Below, piece after piece: positions 47,699 to 60,066 of a stretch of 64,000 bases of DNA (within the stretch, counting starts at the first letter, position 1; every line of letters begins with the position of its first letter). Location: the NCBI RefSeq assembly GCF_963678635.1, contig NW_026971265.1, positions 1 to 64,000 on the forward strand, given 5' to 3'. A model generated the notes under the pieces. It was not told the origin of the DNA. It ran no database searches and saw nothing but the letters and a program-made list of their open reading frames with translations. The stretch comes from Symsagittifera roscoffensis. Taxonomy: Eukaryota; Xenacoelomorpha; Acoela; Convolutidae. The position numbers were made by a program, and so were the translations under genes.

Positions 47699-47994
47699 GT
47701 GATATCCCTAAGCTGCGTAGCGTGTTGAGGAACAAAAGTAAGAGAGATACTGTAAACTTACTGTTGTTGATCTTATCTTTTTCTGAAGTTAGGAGCTGAG
47801 ATTGGTTACTGTTTTTCAGCATGAGATATGATAACTCTGACCAATTCAACCTTAACGTTAAACAAACATCGAATGACCTTGACCACTTATATAATAATAA
47901 CGTAATAGATATAGTTAGCACATATGGTTACTGCAGATGCAGTAGTTAGCAAACTGTCCTCAAGGTTGTGTACAACAGATGCTGCAATACCACA
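45643..47994 (-). mobile_element. Element B3, 5' fragment
   Basis: This is the 5' LTR, gag, protease and start of RT of element B, created by the 5,921-bp duplication and not by a new insertion. It has no 3' LTR. Confidence 0.88.
47698..47994 (-). repeat. 5' LTR of B3
   Basis: 297 bp, the same variant set as the B2 5' LTR, followed by ATAGT at 47995-47999. It carries the same TATA box and AUG-forming junction. Confidence 0.88.
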
Positions 47995-50900
47995 ATAGTT
48001 TGAAAAAAATTTGTCTGAAAACGAAAAAAGTGCTTCGGAGAGATTCCTTCAAGAGATCTTTTTCAGAGCGTGCATGTTACGAGAATTTGGCAAACTATCA
48101 GATTTTCGCTAACTTTCAATTAAAACAGTATCAAGGCCAAATAACTTGCACTGAACTTTCGCCTGGGGTACCAATTTTTTTAACATGTTTTTTGGGCTTG
48201 ATTTGTGAACACAAAACAACAAAAGAGGCAGTAGCATTGCTTGGCATTTGGCAGATTACACGTTTGATTCATCTGAAAACATTTTGAATGACTTAAGGTA
48301 GATAATGTCTTACACCAGTTGAGTTCCCCCATAATAAACATCAATAAAACTCAATGAACATCAATAAAACCTAGTTTATCCATTTAATGAATATTACATG
48401 ATTTATTAACAGCCATATGAATTAGCTGGAAGAACTTTTTTCATTGTTTCAAACGTTGATTTTTTGATGATTTCATCGGTAACTTCCCAAATAGCATAAT
48501 TCCCAAATGGCATAAAAATGGAAACTTCAAGAGACAAACTATAGAATATTCCAATTGTATAAAACCTGGTTTCAAATAGTTTTTGGTTGAGAAAGTCTTG
48601 ACAAACTATGTATTTTAAGCTGAAAATTAAGAATCGTGTATGCAATTAATAAGACCAATTAGCCTTCCTCAATTGAATTTGGAACGATTTTGTGTAAACG
48701 CGTAAGTAATGCGCCTAAAACTTTCAGCATCAAAGTTTTACAGCGCTCTTATAGTCACGTTGGTCTATTAGTGAGCGTTTCACATCAATGTTCTAGTCAC
48801 GAAAGTTTAGTGGTGAGCGCAACCCTTGTGGGACGCGAAGATTCATGGATTAAGCCCTCGAGAGAAATTTTTTTCGAAATTGGTCTGAATAAAAACACCA
48901 TGCCGATCATATATAGAACTTATTTTCTCCAAAAATCGGAACAATAAGACCAATTAGCTGGTCTCATTTCAATTCGAAGCATTTTTGTGGTGAACATAAC
49001 TCGCCACGTGTAAGTAATGCGCGTTACACTTTCAGCATCAAAGTATAAAACAAGCACTTTAGTTAGACTCGTTTCATAGCATACGTAAAAAGAGGCCAGT
49101 ATCATGGTTAGCGCAACCACCCTTCTACTAGCTTGAAGATGAAAGGATCGATCCACTGAAATAAAAATGTCTTTTTATGATTGGTCTGAATAAAAAACCA
49201 CCTCAAGGATATATATTTTTTCTTCACAATTTTTGCCAATCTTTTGAGCGTCTTTTTCTAATCTTGGTCTGGTTGGTTTATGATGTGTCTAGTTACACTG
49301 TCTGCTTTTTGACAGCACGCCATTTGTATTGAGTCCCAACTGAACGCACATAACAATGGAATTGCTGCATGCTAATCCATACGCCTGTAGCTAAAAAGCA
49401 AGTTATTTTGTTGAGATTTTTTTTATATTCTACTGAATTCAGCGTATATGCTTCTTCATCTAGCAGTATGACTCCACACACAACATTTTTTCAAAAACGT
49501 TCTAAAGTCCATCTATATATTAAGGGAAAACTAAGATGTTAGTTCTTTTTGAGAAACACTGAGGAATTTTTTTGGCAAATAAAACGTTATCTAAGCTTTT
49601 ATTTTTAAACTTTGATGTAGTCAGTTTTTGCTCTTCTAATTTGTTCTTATGTTTTTGATTTAATTAAAATCCTCCAAAAGTCAAACAAATTTAATGCTTA
49701 GGATCAGGGCAGATCTAGGATTTTCTCGAGGGGGGGGCGGATTTTCATAAAAATTTCGAAAATTTTAACTACCTTTTTTTAGGTCGACCAAATTGATTTT
49801 CCGAGCACTCCTAAAGCAGTAAAAAGATCCTGTTTGGGCCAAATTTTCTAAGCCGCAGGCAAACTTTAAAAAAAACAGGTAAAAAAAGCCGTTTTTGGGC
49901 ACTTTTTGGAAAAATTTGACAAAAAATTGCGTTTTTTGGCGCGCGCTCCCCCTCAAGGTTAGTGTATATTGGCGCCGAAGATTGGGGACCCTTTGGGTTG
50001 GCTGGGGGTCGAATCCCTGAGAGGAAGGCGTCCCCCCCTAAATCCGCCTCTAATTAGGATTCTTTCAAGCAATAACTCCAACTGAAGTAGTAGAATAATC
50101 AAAAAAAAAGTTGAACGCTATGTTTTTTGGTGGTTAGTCGAAGTGCACGGGTAACAGGTCAGACACGAGTGCACTCAAGCTCATGAATTGAGAACTCACG
50201 CAGAGAAAGCAGCCATGTCTGAGTGCAAATCTGTTTGAAGGTTTTTTAAGCCAATGACAATAAATTTTGTCGCCAGAAGTTGCGAATAAAATCAGTTTCC
50301 TGATGCATGCATCGTTGTTCAGAGATTGCAAGCATTATAAGCTTGGTATGTTTCTTTGCATTATGGATTATTGGATACTTTTTTGAGTTCGTAACTTGAA
50401 TAGCTTTGTTCTTGTACAAGTTGTATCGCCCCCAAAAAAGGTGAAAACATCTGTTAATCAGCCTTCTCTGAATTTGTTTTTTGGTTCTAAGTCGCTTGCG
50501 GGTATCAGGAAAAATACGTATAGCGGTGAAAAACAGAACTTCCATAGTACCCTACCATTTCTTTTATTTTTTAACCTACTAGTGAAAAGTGATATTCAAT
50601 TATTTGGTTCAAGGAAGCTTATTTGTCATAAATGATTTGTTACAAGTAGCCAAATCTTTTCTTTTGTACTCTATATGGCGTGTAGGGGGATAATTTTAGC
50701 AAAAAATCTCAAATTTTAGAAAAAAAATTTTCATTTTGTTTTGTCACATTTAATTTTTTATGTTATTACTGCTCCATAAACCTTAAAAGGCAATCAGAAC
50801 ATTCAGGGCTTCACTCTGAATGTTTATAGAGCGTGGGGGGGGATGATTTTCACAAAAAAAAATCTCAAATTTTAGAGGAAAAATGTCATTTTACTTTATT

Positions 50901-51869
50901 ACTTTCAATTTTTCTATGTTATTACTGCTGCATAAACCTTAAAAGGCAGTCGGAACATTCAGGGCTTTGCCCTGATACAAGCATTTTTGTTGTTAATTAG
51001 CTCATTGACGACACTGAAAAACTCACAAAACAAAATATCTGAAATTTATCTTTCGTTCGTCCCATAAACGCACTAATTCTCGAGAGAGAAAGTTCAATAG
51101 TTAAGTTTTCAAACTGAACTAGTGCAATATACAAAAATACAGATACAAATGAAAAATTATTTTTAGGAGTATAAAAATCTGTTTGTATCTGAATTTAAAA
51201 AATGAACTTAAATTCGCCTTAAAAAGAAGTTAAAAAAGTTAAAAAGAGATCTTGTAACAAACAGTCGTATCAGCAGAAATGACGGAGAGACGAAGGCGGC
51301 TCCGACTGACGAAAACCAAAAAATTGAATCGAACCAAAAACACGTTATAATTTTTTTTGAAACGCTCAAAATTTTTTTATTGTTCTGGTCATTAAAAAGG
51401 GGGAGAGACTTCGAATTCGGTTAAGATTGAGTTCTTTCTTTTTCTAATTTTCGTTATTTCTGATTTTTTGTTTGATTTCGAGCAAATCAGGAGATCTAGC
51501 AGGCGCAAACGGCTTATTTATGCTTAAGTTAAGCCGTGCAAATTTATTATTACCCTTAAAATTATTTTAAGGAGTTTGATTGTGCCATTTTGGAAATCAA
51601 AATTTGTGCCATTTTGGAAATTGCCATTTTGGAAATCAAATTTTTACGCTTTTTTTCGTTTTTCTTTTCAAATTTACACAAAAACGGTTTTATAATTTGC
51701 AAGTTAAAATATTTTGTCGAATATGCCTAGGTCTTAGAAAGTTTTTTTTTGTAGTTATTAGGAGTATGGTCGGAATAATTTGTGCTACGTGCACAGTAAT
51801 CGGCTATCCTTGTTTTTTTTAAAAATTGATATAACCTGAAATAGTTATTATTCCCAGCTGATATATAGT
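47995..51869. repeat. Repeat unit A, copy A3, with complete S module
   Basis: This is nearly identical to A2 but continues through a full S module (51562-51869), which ends at an unoccupied ATAGT target. The SINE-like dimer lies at about 48645-49190; its second monomer here reads ATGGTTAGCGC, closest to a tRNA D-arm. No gene is seen. Confidence 0.85.
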
Positions 51870-52390
51870 TTGCTAAATTTTGTCTGAAAATGGAAAAAGT
51901 GCTTCGGAGAGATTCCTTCAAGAGATCTCTTTCAGAGCGTGCATGTTACGAGAATTTGGCAAACTATCAGATATTCGCTAACTTTCAATTAAAACGGTAT
52001 CAAGGCCAAATAACTTGCACTAAACTTTCGCCTGGGGTACTAATTTTTACTAACATGTCTTTTTGGGCTTGATTTGGGAACACAAAACAACAAAAGAGGC
52101 AGTAGCATTGCTCGGCATTTGGCAGATTACACGTTTGACTCATCTGAAAACATTTTGAATGACTTAAGGACTTAAGGTAGATAATGTTTTACACCAGTTG
52201 AGTTCCCCCATAATAAACATCAATAAAACTCAATGAACATCAGTAAAACCTAGTTTATTTATTTATATGGAAGTTTTTACATGAATTTTACATGATTTAT
52301 TAGCAGCCATAAGAAACAACTGGAAGAATTTTTTTCATTGTTTCAAACGTTGATTTTTTGATGATTTCATCGGTAACTTCCCAAACGAAA
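51865..52390. repeat. Empty-site paralogue and partial unit A4
   Basis: GCTGATATATAGT runs straight into TTGCTAAATTTTGTC, the sequence that elsewhere follows element B's right LTR. This is the pre-insertion arrangement. Homology to the start of A2 and A3 continues to about 52390 with more substitutions, so it is an older copy. Confidence 0.8.
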
Positions 52391-53005
52391 ACATGTGAAC
52401 AAGATTTGGAATTAGTTGCTTCCAAACAAATTTAAGCAACAGGTTTGTCGAAAAAAATTGACCACAAGAAGCTTATTAATAACCGCAAGTTTATGCTTCT
52501 TGCTTTTGATAAAAAGTTCTACAAGTTTTTCGCGATAAAATGTCAATCAACATTTGAATTGACAATTTGACTAATTTTCTCACATTGTTCACGAAAAAAT
52601 TGTTCTCCATTCTTCCAAAGCAACTGTTGCATCAAATTTATGCCATTTGGGAAATATTTCAGTTTTATGCCATTTGAGAATTATGCCATTTGAGACGTAA
52701 TCATTTCATCGCTAGAAACGTTTAAAAGCTAAATCAGCAATGAATTAGCGTTGTTTCAGCGCTCATACACATACAATTTGTCAGCAAGAATTATACTACA
52801 CTAAAAAGTAGAATAATTATTGCTGACAAATTTCATGTGTATCAGCGCTGAAACAACGCTAGTTCATTGCTGATTTAGCGTTTAAGCTTTTCTCGTCATG
52901 AAATCATCAATAAATCAACGTTAGTTTAACCACGAAAAAATCTCTTCCAGCAGTTTCTTATGGCTGCTAATAAATCAGCGTTAACCTATGCAAAAACCTC
53001 CATGT
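52264..53005. repeat. Foldback (long inverted repeat) element
   Basis: The outer arms (52264-52375 and about 52895-53005) are inverted copies sharing GATTTATTAGCAGCCATAAG and GATGATTTCAT. The inner arms (about 52694-52797 and 52808-52895) are inverted around a ~10-nt loop near 52798-52807. About 320 bp containing three TGCCATTTG(A/G)GA phrases interrupts the left arm. No transposase. The outer left arm is part of unit A, so this may be a MITE whose arm became part of that unit. Confidence 0.65.
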
Positions 53006-53169
53006 CATCCATAAAAATAGTGAAACTGGGTCAGAAACTTTTAATGATATTTAAAATAATTTCAATCTTTGATGGTCAGAGGGTTTTTGTGTACTAGAAT
53101 TGAGTTTAAGGTTCCCGTTTTTGTTACGAAAGTAACGGAATATTTGTGCTCGGGGTCATAAAGAGGCCA

Positions 53170-53660
53170 AACTGTGTATTTTGTCAATTTTAAGTGGATT
53201 CCGCAACAGGCAAACATTAGTTTTTTTCGCAAAACCCGCAACAAAGCTATTTTTCTCTGCGGTTTTGGATTCCATAGATCAATAGCTAAAACACAGTATT
53301 GCTCAAAATGGCTTCAAAAAGGCAAGTTTGCGGAATCCGCAACAAAATGTGTGGAACCCGGAACCAGTTTGTGGAATCCATGAACAAATAATACTATATG
53401 TGTTTTGTAAATTTAAGTTGTCGCGGAATCCCCAACTGTAAGTGAATTCCGCAAATTGTTGGCGGAATCCTCTTACAATTGCCGAATACGGAACGACTAC
53501 CTATAATTGTTTGTTGGGGAATCCGCAACAAAATCAAGGTTCCGACAAAAGTTATGTTACAGGTATTTGTACGCGGAATCCACTGAAAATTTGTAAGTAC
53601 AATCCACTTATATTTAGGAACATGTTCAAAGACTTGTCTCTGGAATCCAGGAATATACAG
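53170..53660. repeat. Degenerate GGAATCCGCAAC repeat field
   Basis: At least nine variants of GGAATCC(G/A)CAAC, GTGGATTCCGCAAC or their complements occur irregularly 30-70 bp apart. Frames here on either strand are short and composed of the repeat, so I do not call a gene. Confidence 0.55.
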
Positions 53661-53939
53661 ACACAAAATTGTGCGCCTATCCAGTGCACACTTTTGCCTC
53701 ATAATGATGGTTTTATTTTTCTTCAGACGAATTTCGACATTTTAACTAGCCAATTTTAACGTAATTTTTAAAATCTCATTCAAAACATATTGCTGTCCTG
53801 AGCTTAAATTTGCAAAACAAATTCACCTGTGATCATTTTTTGTGAAGTTATGGGGACTCGAAGATAGCCATTTTGGCCAGTTTTGAACAATTAAGGCGGG
53901 ATTTATTTGGTGCTATTAACGCGAAAGCGGAAACTTAAT

Positions 53940-54560
53940 CAGACTTAGAAATTCTTTCAAATTGGTTCAAGGAAGCTTATTTGTTATATTTGATTTGTTA
54001 GTATGAGCGAAATTTTTCACTTTGTAGTTATATGGCGCCTGGAGGATGATTTTTACAAATAAATGCAAATTAAAAAAAAAACAAATTTCGTTCTTCTTTA
54101 TTACATTTATGTTTTTCATTTTTTACTGATCCATAGACCTTAAACACTCGAAACATTCTGGGCTTTGCTCTCTGATCCGAGCAATCTTGTTTTAACTAAC
54201 CATATCATTCAAAGGTATTATTCTCTTGAGCTTAAACTTGAAAAGATATTTTACCTGTTATCTTTTTTCGCAAAGCTATGGGGGTTCAAAGATTGCCGTT
54301 TTGGCCAATTTGGGATAATTAACGCTCGATAGATTTTGGCGCTAATAACGCGTAAGCGGAGATTTAATCCGTCTCAGAAATCTTTCTAAATTGGTTGAAG
54401 GAAGCTATTTTGCCATAACTGATTTCTTACTAGGAGCCAAGTCTATAACTTTTTGCTTTGTGGCGTGTGGGTTGATAATGTTTTAATTGATTATATTTAG
54501 TTTTTTCGAAAGGCAATCCAAATATTCAGGGCAAACTGAAAGTAATTTATAAACAGGTAT
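53940..54560. repeat. Diverged copies of unit A internal module
   Basis: The phrase GGTTCAAGGAAGCTTATTTG at about 53962, and a variant at about 54394, followed by GATTTGTTA..GCGAAATTT, match unit A near 28228 and its A2 and A3 equivalents. These are two older tandem copies spaced about 430 bp apart. Confidence 0.55.
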
Positions 54561-54599
54561 AATGAAAAAAAAAGTTATTGGGATCAGGTTTTTTAAATT

Positions 54600-55740
54600 G
54601 TTTTATGAGACGCTTTGCAAAATTTTTCAATTTTTTCAAAAATTTTGTTTTTCTCAAAATTTATCCGACCAATTTTTAAAAAAAATGGTACCAATGAGAA
54701 CTCCACCCACTATTATGGGTGCCTATTTAACTCTCTAGATTCTTTCTACTTTACCCCACTTTCTACAGCCTTCGGAAAAATGTTGGGGAATTTTTTGGCC
54801 TATAATTTTGGATTTTTGACATTTTCTGAAAAAACTGATCTCCCAAATTTGAGATTTTAATTTAATGGATGGAAAAGGGTGTAGGAAGGTCCCCGCATAA
54901 ACATTTACGCCAAAATTTTTCTACATAAAATTTATGATCCGTGAAAAAGTCAAATGTTTAATTTTTTGGCAGTGTTTTGAAAATTTTTGACTTTTCTCAA
55001 AAACTACCTCCCCAAATCTAACATTTTAGGTTCAATGGGTCGATGGGATTGTTTGAAGCTCCTCTGCATGCAAATTTGCGCTCAAATCATTTTACACAAA
55101 AAGTTATGACCATCGAAAGAGTCAAAAATTCGGTTTTTAAATTTTGATTTTTCCCAAAACTGAGATTTTGGGTTCAATGGGTAGAACGGGTTACAGGAGG
55201 CTCTTTTGCATAAACGGTTACCACTAATTTTTTTTATATAAAAGTTTTTGACCTGGAGAAAAATCAAACTTTTGACTTCTGACCGTTTTTTGAAGCTTTT
55301 TTACTCACTCAAAAACTACCCTACCAAATCTGCGATTATGGGCTTAATGAGTAGAACGGGTTGTGATAAGCTCCCCTGCTTAAACGGCTCTGTCTAAAAT
55401 CTTTTTACACCCAAATTAATGGCTCTCGAAAATGTCAAATTTCGATTTTTTTCTTGTTTTTTCAAATTTTTTGACTTTTCTCGAAACGACCCTTCCAAAT
55501 CTGATATTTTGGTTTCAAAGCCTCATAAAAATCGAAAAAAAATTATTACAAACTTATCTTCATTACGTTGCGATTTTCGTTACGTGAGCCCACTAAAAAA
55601 TCGGTCGCACCCTAATGTTTTCACACATTAAGTTATGGCCCTTGGAAAAGTCAAAAATTTGATTTCTTGTCCGTTTTTTGAAACTGTTTGATTCCTCTCG
55701 AACACAACTCAATCTGATATTAAGCTTTTAATCGAGGCAA
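54600..55740. repeat. Degenerate ~180-bp tandem repeats
   Basis: Five or six cycles share a CTCAAAAACTACC..CCAAATCT-like phrase (near 54808, 55000, 55310, 55480), then GGTTCAATGGGTAGAACGGGTT, a CTCC(C)CTGCATAAACG-like phrase and AAAAGTTATGGCC. Spacing is irregular, about 150-200 bp. Old and non-coding. Confidence 0.55.
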
Positions 55741-57030
55741 CAGATTATGATGCTACGCCCTAAAATTTGTTTAAGAAATTAGTTCTCTGGGAAAAAACCA
55801 GAATCACAAAACCGCTTCAGACCAACAAACTGAAAAATTATCAAACAGATGTCTCCAGCTTTAGCTGGGCCTCTAGTTTGTTTTACGAAACCGGCAACAA
55901 CATAAGATTTTAACCAAAAATAGCTTGAAGTAATTTAAAAAACAATCTTAACATTAAAAATTTGTCATGAAACAAGCAATCTCGCAATATTTTGCTCTGG
56001 ACGCTCGGAAAGGTTAACCTCAACATAAAAAAAATGACAATCGTACCATTTCATAGATAGATGTTATCAATAAAAATTTGCATCTGTGAGTGCCAATTAA
56101 CCTGTAGGTTTTCCTCTTTGAAAAGACTTTGTTTCCCGCATCGAAACTTCTCGGATAAAAAAAGATTAAATTTAGAAAATTTTGCCGTTATAATTGAATA
56201 CTTGCGATCAATTTAGGCAAGATTTTCTTTTATAATAGAAAGAAATTTAATTTTTTCATAGCCATTTTATTGCAATATAGTTCCACTAAAATCTATTTTT
56301 ATCTCCACATAATCTCAATAAAACTTCTTTTTGCCCTAAAACCGCCATATAAACGCAGTAAAATCTATTGTTTTTGCCATAAATTTGCAGTAGTATTGTA
56401 ATCCGCCGTGTGTACTTAGGGGGGGGTCTTTTCGACGGTAGGGGTCTTTGGGGTCCTACCAAAAGTAGGGTCCAAAAGGACCCATCTTTTTTAAAGACCT
56501 CAAAGTACCCTGCCCGAAATAAAAAGACCCCTCTCTTAGGACACCCGACAGACAAAATACTTTGGTATTTATTTTCGCGCGGTGGCTAAATTTAATCCCT
56601 TCCAAACTTTCCCACCACTAAATAAGTATGGGTATATCCGGCTGCGGTTTTTTCGCTTATTTTTATCTAAAAGCTAATCCTTTTCGTTCACATAAGTATG
56701 AGTTTACCATTCATCTTTCCTTTTAAAAATTTTTGGTAATTATTGTTCGTTTCTCTTTCATATTTTATTTTCAAACTTATTTCCAAGTCTCCCTTAATTT
56801 CGACTTGCACCATTTTGATTCTTTTAGCCTTACAATTAGCTTACTTTGGGAAACTTCGCTCCTGCTTCAATCCTTCGCTCCTGCTTCAAGGGTAAGTTGC
56901 AATTACCAGTCTCTTTTGCGCCGGTCTATTTAACTTAAAACAATGTTTGTTGAATGTTTTATATTTACAAATGTACAGCCGTAATTCCAAGTAACAAGGC
57001 AATTTAGCCGACATTTTCAAGTGAAAAATT
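55741..57030. other. Unassigned non-coding stretch
   Basis: No gene is recognised. A 17-bp phrase CTTCGCTCCTGCTTCAA is directly repeated near 56856-56890. The minus-strand frame at 56286-56555 has no recognisable features. Confidence 0.4.
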
Positions 57031-57569
57031 TTATTGATCAACTTTATCAAGTTTTCTCCTTTTTTTCTGACTAGAACGAACAGACGCTTCTGTTAGAATG
57101 AATAGATTATTGATAGGCGGAGGGTCTCTTGAACTGCTAGCTGCGCTTTCTTCTTGAAGCTCTTCCTCCGTATAGCTTTCTTGAAGAAAGCCCCAATCTG
57201 GGACCCGGAATTCCGGCGATTGCCAGCTTTCGCTGTTTTCGCTGCTATAAGTCGGGTTATTTGTCAACTGTGAGTTTGCCCACTCGCTTTCTTCCGCAAT
57301 GGCCTCGAAGAACACATTTTCTTCTGTAGACCTGTGTCCAAAGGGCAATGTAGCTATCCCGTCGAATAGTAAGAACCGCTTACTATCGAAGGGTGAAAGG
57401 GCAATTCGGTTCTGCGCTATGGTTATGTTGGTATGGGCTTTCGATTTTATTGAGTAGTTGTATATACGAAGGGTTTTTCCACTCAGTAATGTTTCCCTGA
57501 ACCTCTGGTGTGTAAGTTGCTGCTGGGAGTGTTGTACTACTCCTTTTGCACTCCTTTTGCTAGTTGAAT
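57031..57569 (-). CDS. PolB exon 3 (C-terminus)
   Basis: This begins at an AG acceptor (TTCATTTAG) and continues exon 2 in the correct phase (split Asp codon). It contains the conserved C-terminal block KGV..H..F and ALSPFDSKR..LFDG, then an acidic/Ser-rich tail and a Lys/Arg-rich end (QKKRRKL) resembling a nuclear localisation signal. The frame is intact to its TGA or TAA stop. An ATG-initiated reading from 57690 would start inside the intron. Confidence 0.75.
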
Positions 57570-58056
57570 CTAAATGAAGAACAAAGATTAGCCCATAAAC
57601 ATATTTTAGCTTTGTAAGCACAGTTCTAGTATTAATAACGAAAACGGTTCCCAAATTTGAATATTTTGAAGACTCAATATCTAATAACATTCCAATTTTT
57701 TCAATTCCAAAAAGTTTAAATATCTTAATTCATTCCAAGCCATAAAAATTCCAAATCGTGTCATTATCAAAAAATCATTCCATGTCAAAATTTTAAATTT
57801 GTTCACGTCAAAAGTTACAAAAGTGCGTTTGTGGTGAGCTTTTGTTTAAAACATTTTAAATGATGAATGGTTCTTCATTTTAAGTTTTTAAATGAAGAAT
57901 CAGAGCCTTTCAGGGCCAGTTATGTCTAATTAAATTGACAGCGATCAACAAAAGTTATTAATTTGGTCCCAACAAGATCCAAAACCCCAATGAAGGGAAC
58001 CCTTAATGTAAAGAAATGGAGGGGGCTTGGAGAGGTGCTTTTTTTTCAATACTAAC
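57570..58056 (-). other. PolB intron 2
   Basis: 487 nt, donor G/GTTAGT and acceptor TTTAG. Phase 1 on both sides fits the homologous protein continuity. Confidence 0.7.
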
Positions 58057-58706
58057 CTGCATATTTCAACGAGTAGAGCTTTGGATTCAACGCGATGAAT
58101 TCTGCAATGATTTTTCCCGCCGCCTCGTCCTTAAATTTCAATACAACCTTCTTATTCACATTGCTGAATAAGAAGTGATCGCTTGGGTAGTTGGAAAAAT
58201 CGAAACTATCGGTCAGTTTTTGCAGATCTACGTATACGTTTTCGGTTTTTATCGCATAAATAAACGAATCTGTGTCACTGTATAGCAGTTCAAGGTTCAT
58301 GCTTGCTTTCATTTGCCGATAATGAAAGTAAATAATGAATCTTTTCGATAAATCCAAAATACTTGCACCAATTATCATGGGTTTGTCCCACAAAATACTC
58401 GTTACAGCAAAACAAACAGTAGCAACTTCCTCGTCGATTATCTGAAAGCTTTTCATCGTGCTCAAAGCTGTTTTTTGAAGCAATTCTCTTTCATTTCTAA
58501 TAATTTCTAGTTTTTTGCGTCCTAGTTTTGATTCCATAGTTTTACCGAATGCTGAATTTACGATGAGCTTGTAAAAGTTCTCTTCAAATTTGTTGCGCGC
58601 TGACATTCTCAATTGAGTGTTTAAATCGACAAAGGGCTCCATCCATCTACCTTGACGAAATTTTAAGACCTTAATCAATTTGGTAACTCTTAAGCCTAGT
58701 TCTATA
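58057..58706 (-). CDS. PolB exon 2, palm motifs B and C
   Basis: This holds the [12 protein letters not shown] block (motif B) and YSDTDSFIY (motif C, catalytic Asp pair). The upstream end is a one-base indel in an A-run near 58706 that separates it from the motif A part; the two registers overlap at 58671-58706. Confidence 0.75.
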
Positions 58707-59792
58707 TAGAGTTTTTAATGTAAGGTAGTGCAGAACGTAGCCTTCCTTTGGATCTAATGTTTGAACCAGTTTTGGTACCTTTGGTAGCGACGTGACCCCC
58801 ATCTCCCCTAACATCTGTATTTGCTCGTTACTTAGTTTATCCGTGCCGATAACTTCACGTGAGGGGGCTAGCGGGTAGTCTGCAAAGTAATCTTGAAGTT
58901 CTTCAGGTATACTGAGATCCACTTCCAAAATGTATCCCCACTCAGATTTATCGTCGGTTTGCAAAATATATTCGAGACTTTCCTCAACTATTGAGAAATC
59001 TTTGATGGGAAGCGGACAGTGTTTCATAATACCCCCGTATAAATTGTTAGCGTCTATATTCAATAGATAGCTAGAGGGCTCTTCAGGATTGTAGTCTTCG
59101 AGGTATTTGTTGTTGGCTTTAAAAAAACGGCGTGCATATATCGATGACATCCCTCCCCGTATCATTTTTTGAACCATGTTCAAATGCTCCCTTTCAGTAA
59201 GTAACTTGAGGTCTGCATTGCAGATTTTTAGGAATGCATCGCCCGAGAGGTTACTAGCCGTGAAGTAGCATGCACAATCTAATCCGTACGTTTCGTAACA
59301 AACTTCACGAAAGGCTTCGAATACTGAAGTGAGTAGTAGTACGTCCGTTGCTAGGTATACATCATGGTACTCGCCTAGTGATGCGCATTTCATTTCGGCG
59401 AAAACTTTAATGGCATGGTTGTACTGATTTTTCGAAACACTTATTTCCCCTCCCTGTAAAGTGTTGCTCCACATTTTTCTAGGTGGCAGTCGGGTTTCTC
59501 GAAACTTTTCAAAACTACTAAAGTATGAATACGGGTAGAAACTTTTTTGTTTTAGCAATGCTATCTGTTCTGATGAGTAACCAAGTTCTTCAAAGTAATT
59601 TTCCAGTAGGAAAAATTTTTCTTCCGGCAAGTATTCGACAAGTTTTGAAAGGGGGGACAGCATGATTTTATAGGAGTCTATGAAACGTAGATTTTCATAC
59701 ACTTTTTTGAGTTTTCCGTTTTTATCGGTGTTTGATTTGATATAGACCGACATAGTGAGTGATATATACTTCTCCTCAGTGGAAGGGATCAC
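58671..59792 (-). CDS. PolB exon 2, exonuclease end and palm motif A
   Basis: This 373-codon frame contains the exonuclease III-like [13 protein letters not shown] block, a [14 protein letters not shown] block and motif A ([18 protein letters not shown]). It continues upstream in register past 59792 to the in-frame TAA at 59913-59915, through a His/Asn segment typical of the endonuclease VII-like insertion in this polymerase family. Confidence 0.8.
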   Translation of the reverse strand: MIPSTEEKYISLTMSVYIKSNTDKNGKLKKVYENLRFIDSYKIMLSPLSKLVEYLPEEKFFLLENYFEELGYSSEQIALLKQKSFYPYSYFSSFEKFRETRLPPRKMWSNTLQGGEISVSKNQYNHAIKVFAEMKCASLGEYHDVYLATDVLLLTSVFEAFREVCYETYGLDCACYFTASNLSGDAFLKICNADLKLLTEREHLNMVQKMIRGGMSSIYARRFFKANNKYLEDYNPEEPSSYLLNIDANNLYGGIMKHCPLPIKDFSIVEESLEYILQTDDKSEWGYILEVDLSIPEELQDYFADYPLAPSREVIGTDKLSNEQIQMLGEMGVTSLPKVPKLVQTLDPKEGYVLHYLTLKTLYRTRLKSYQID

Positions 59793-59915
59793 TGAGTAAG
59801 TGTTTTCGGGGTTACTGTTTGAGAGCTCTTTTATAATGAAATGCAGATCATAGTTTGAAAAGTTATGCGCTATTACAGGTATATAGTTCGCCGTTTTTCG
59901 ATTGATATTGCATTA

Positions 59916-60066
59916 GTTATGCGCCCACCCCAAGAACTTGTTGGTATAGTGACAGTGATCAAGTACAACTTGGTCATTGTCAGCAAATTCTGTTTCACAT
60001 ATCCAACAAGTGTGCGCTTCTTCACGCGTGCAACGTGTAATATTTTCGTTTTTCGAGGTATATTTT
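59916..60066 (-). pseudogene. PolB endonuclease VII-like segment
   Basis: A short open stretch between the A-run frameshift and the TAA contains a CWIC..DHCH pattern, the Cys/His signature of endonuclease VII-like inserts. It is too short to stand as an ORF, and is recognised only from its neighbours. Confidence 0.5.

Larger units (their letters stand above)
45643..51563. repeat. Tandem duplication copy 2 (5,921 bp)
   Basis: This is the second copy of the B-plus-A segment, with only scattered substitutions (for example Lys/Ile in the Gag basic region, and altered SINE monomer 2 bases near 49107-49135). Confidence 0.88.

Noticed and set aside
52728..52880. Inverted repeat as a transcription terminator
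   Set aside because: Eukaryotic context and nested longer arms indicate a foldback element.
57570..57690. ATG at 57690 as the start of a separate 219-aa gene
   Set aside because: The splice acceptor at 57570 and polymerase homology from 57569 onward show the upstream codons are intronic.
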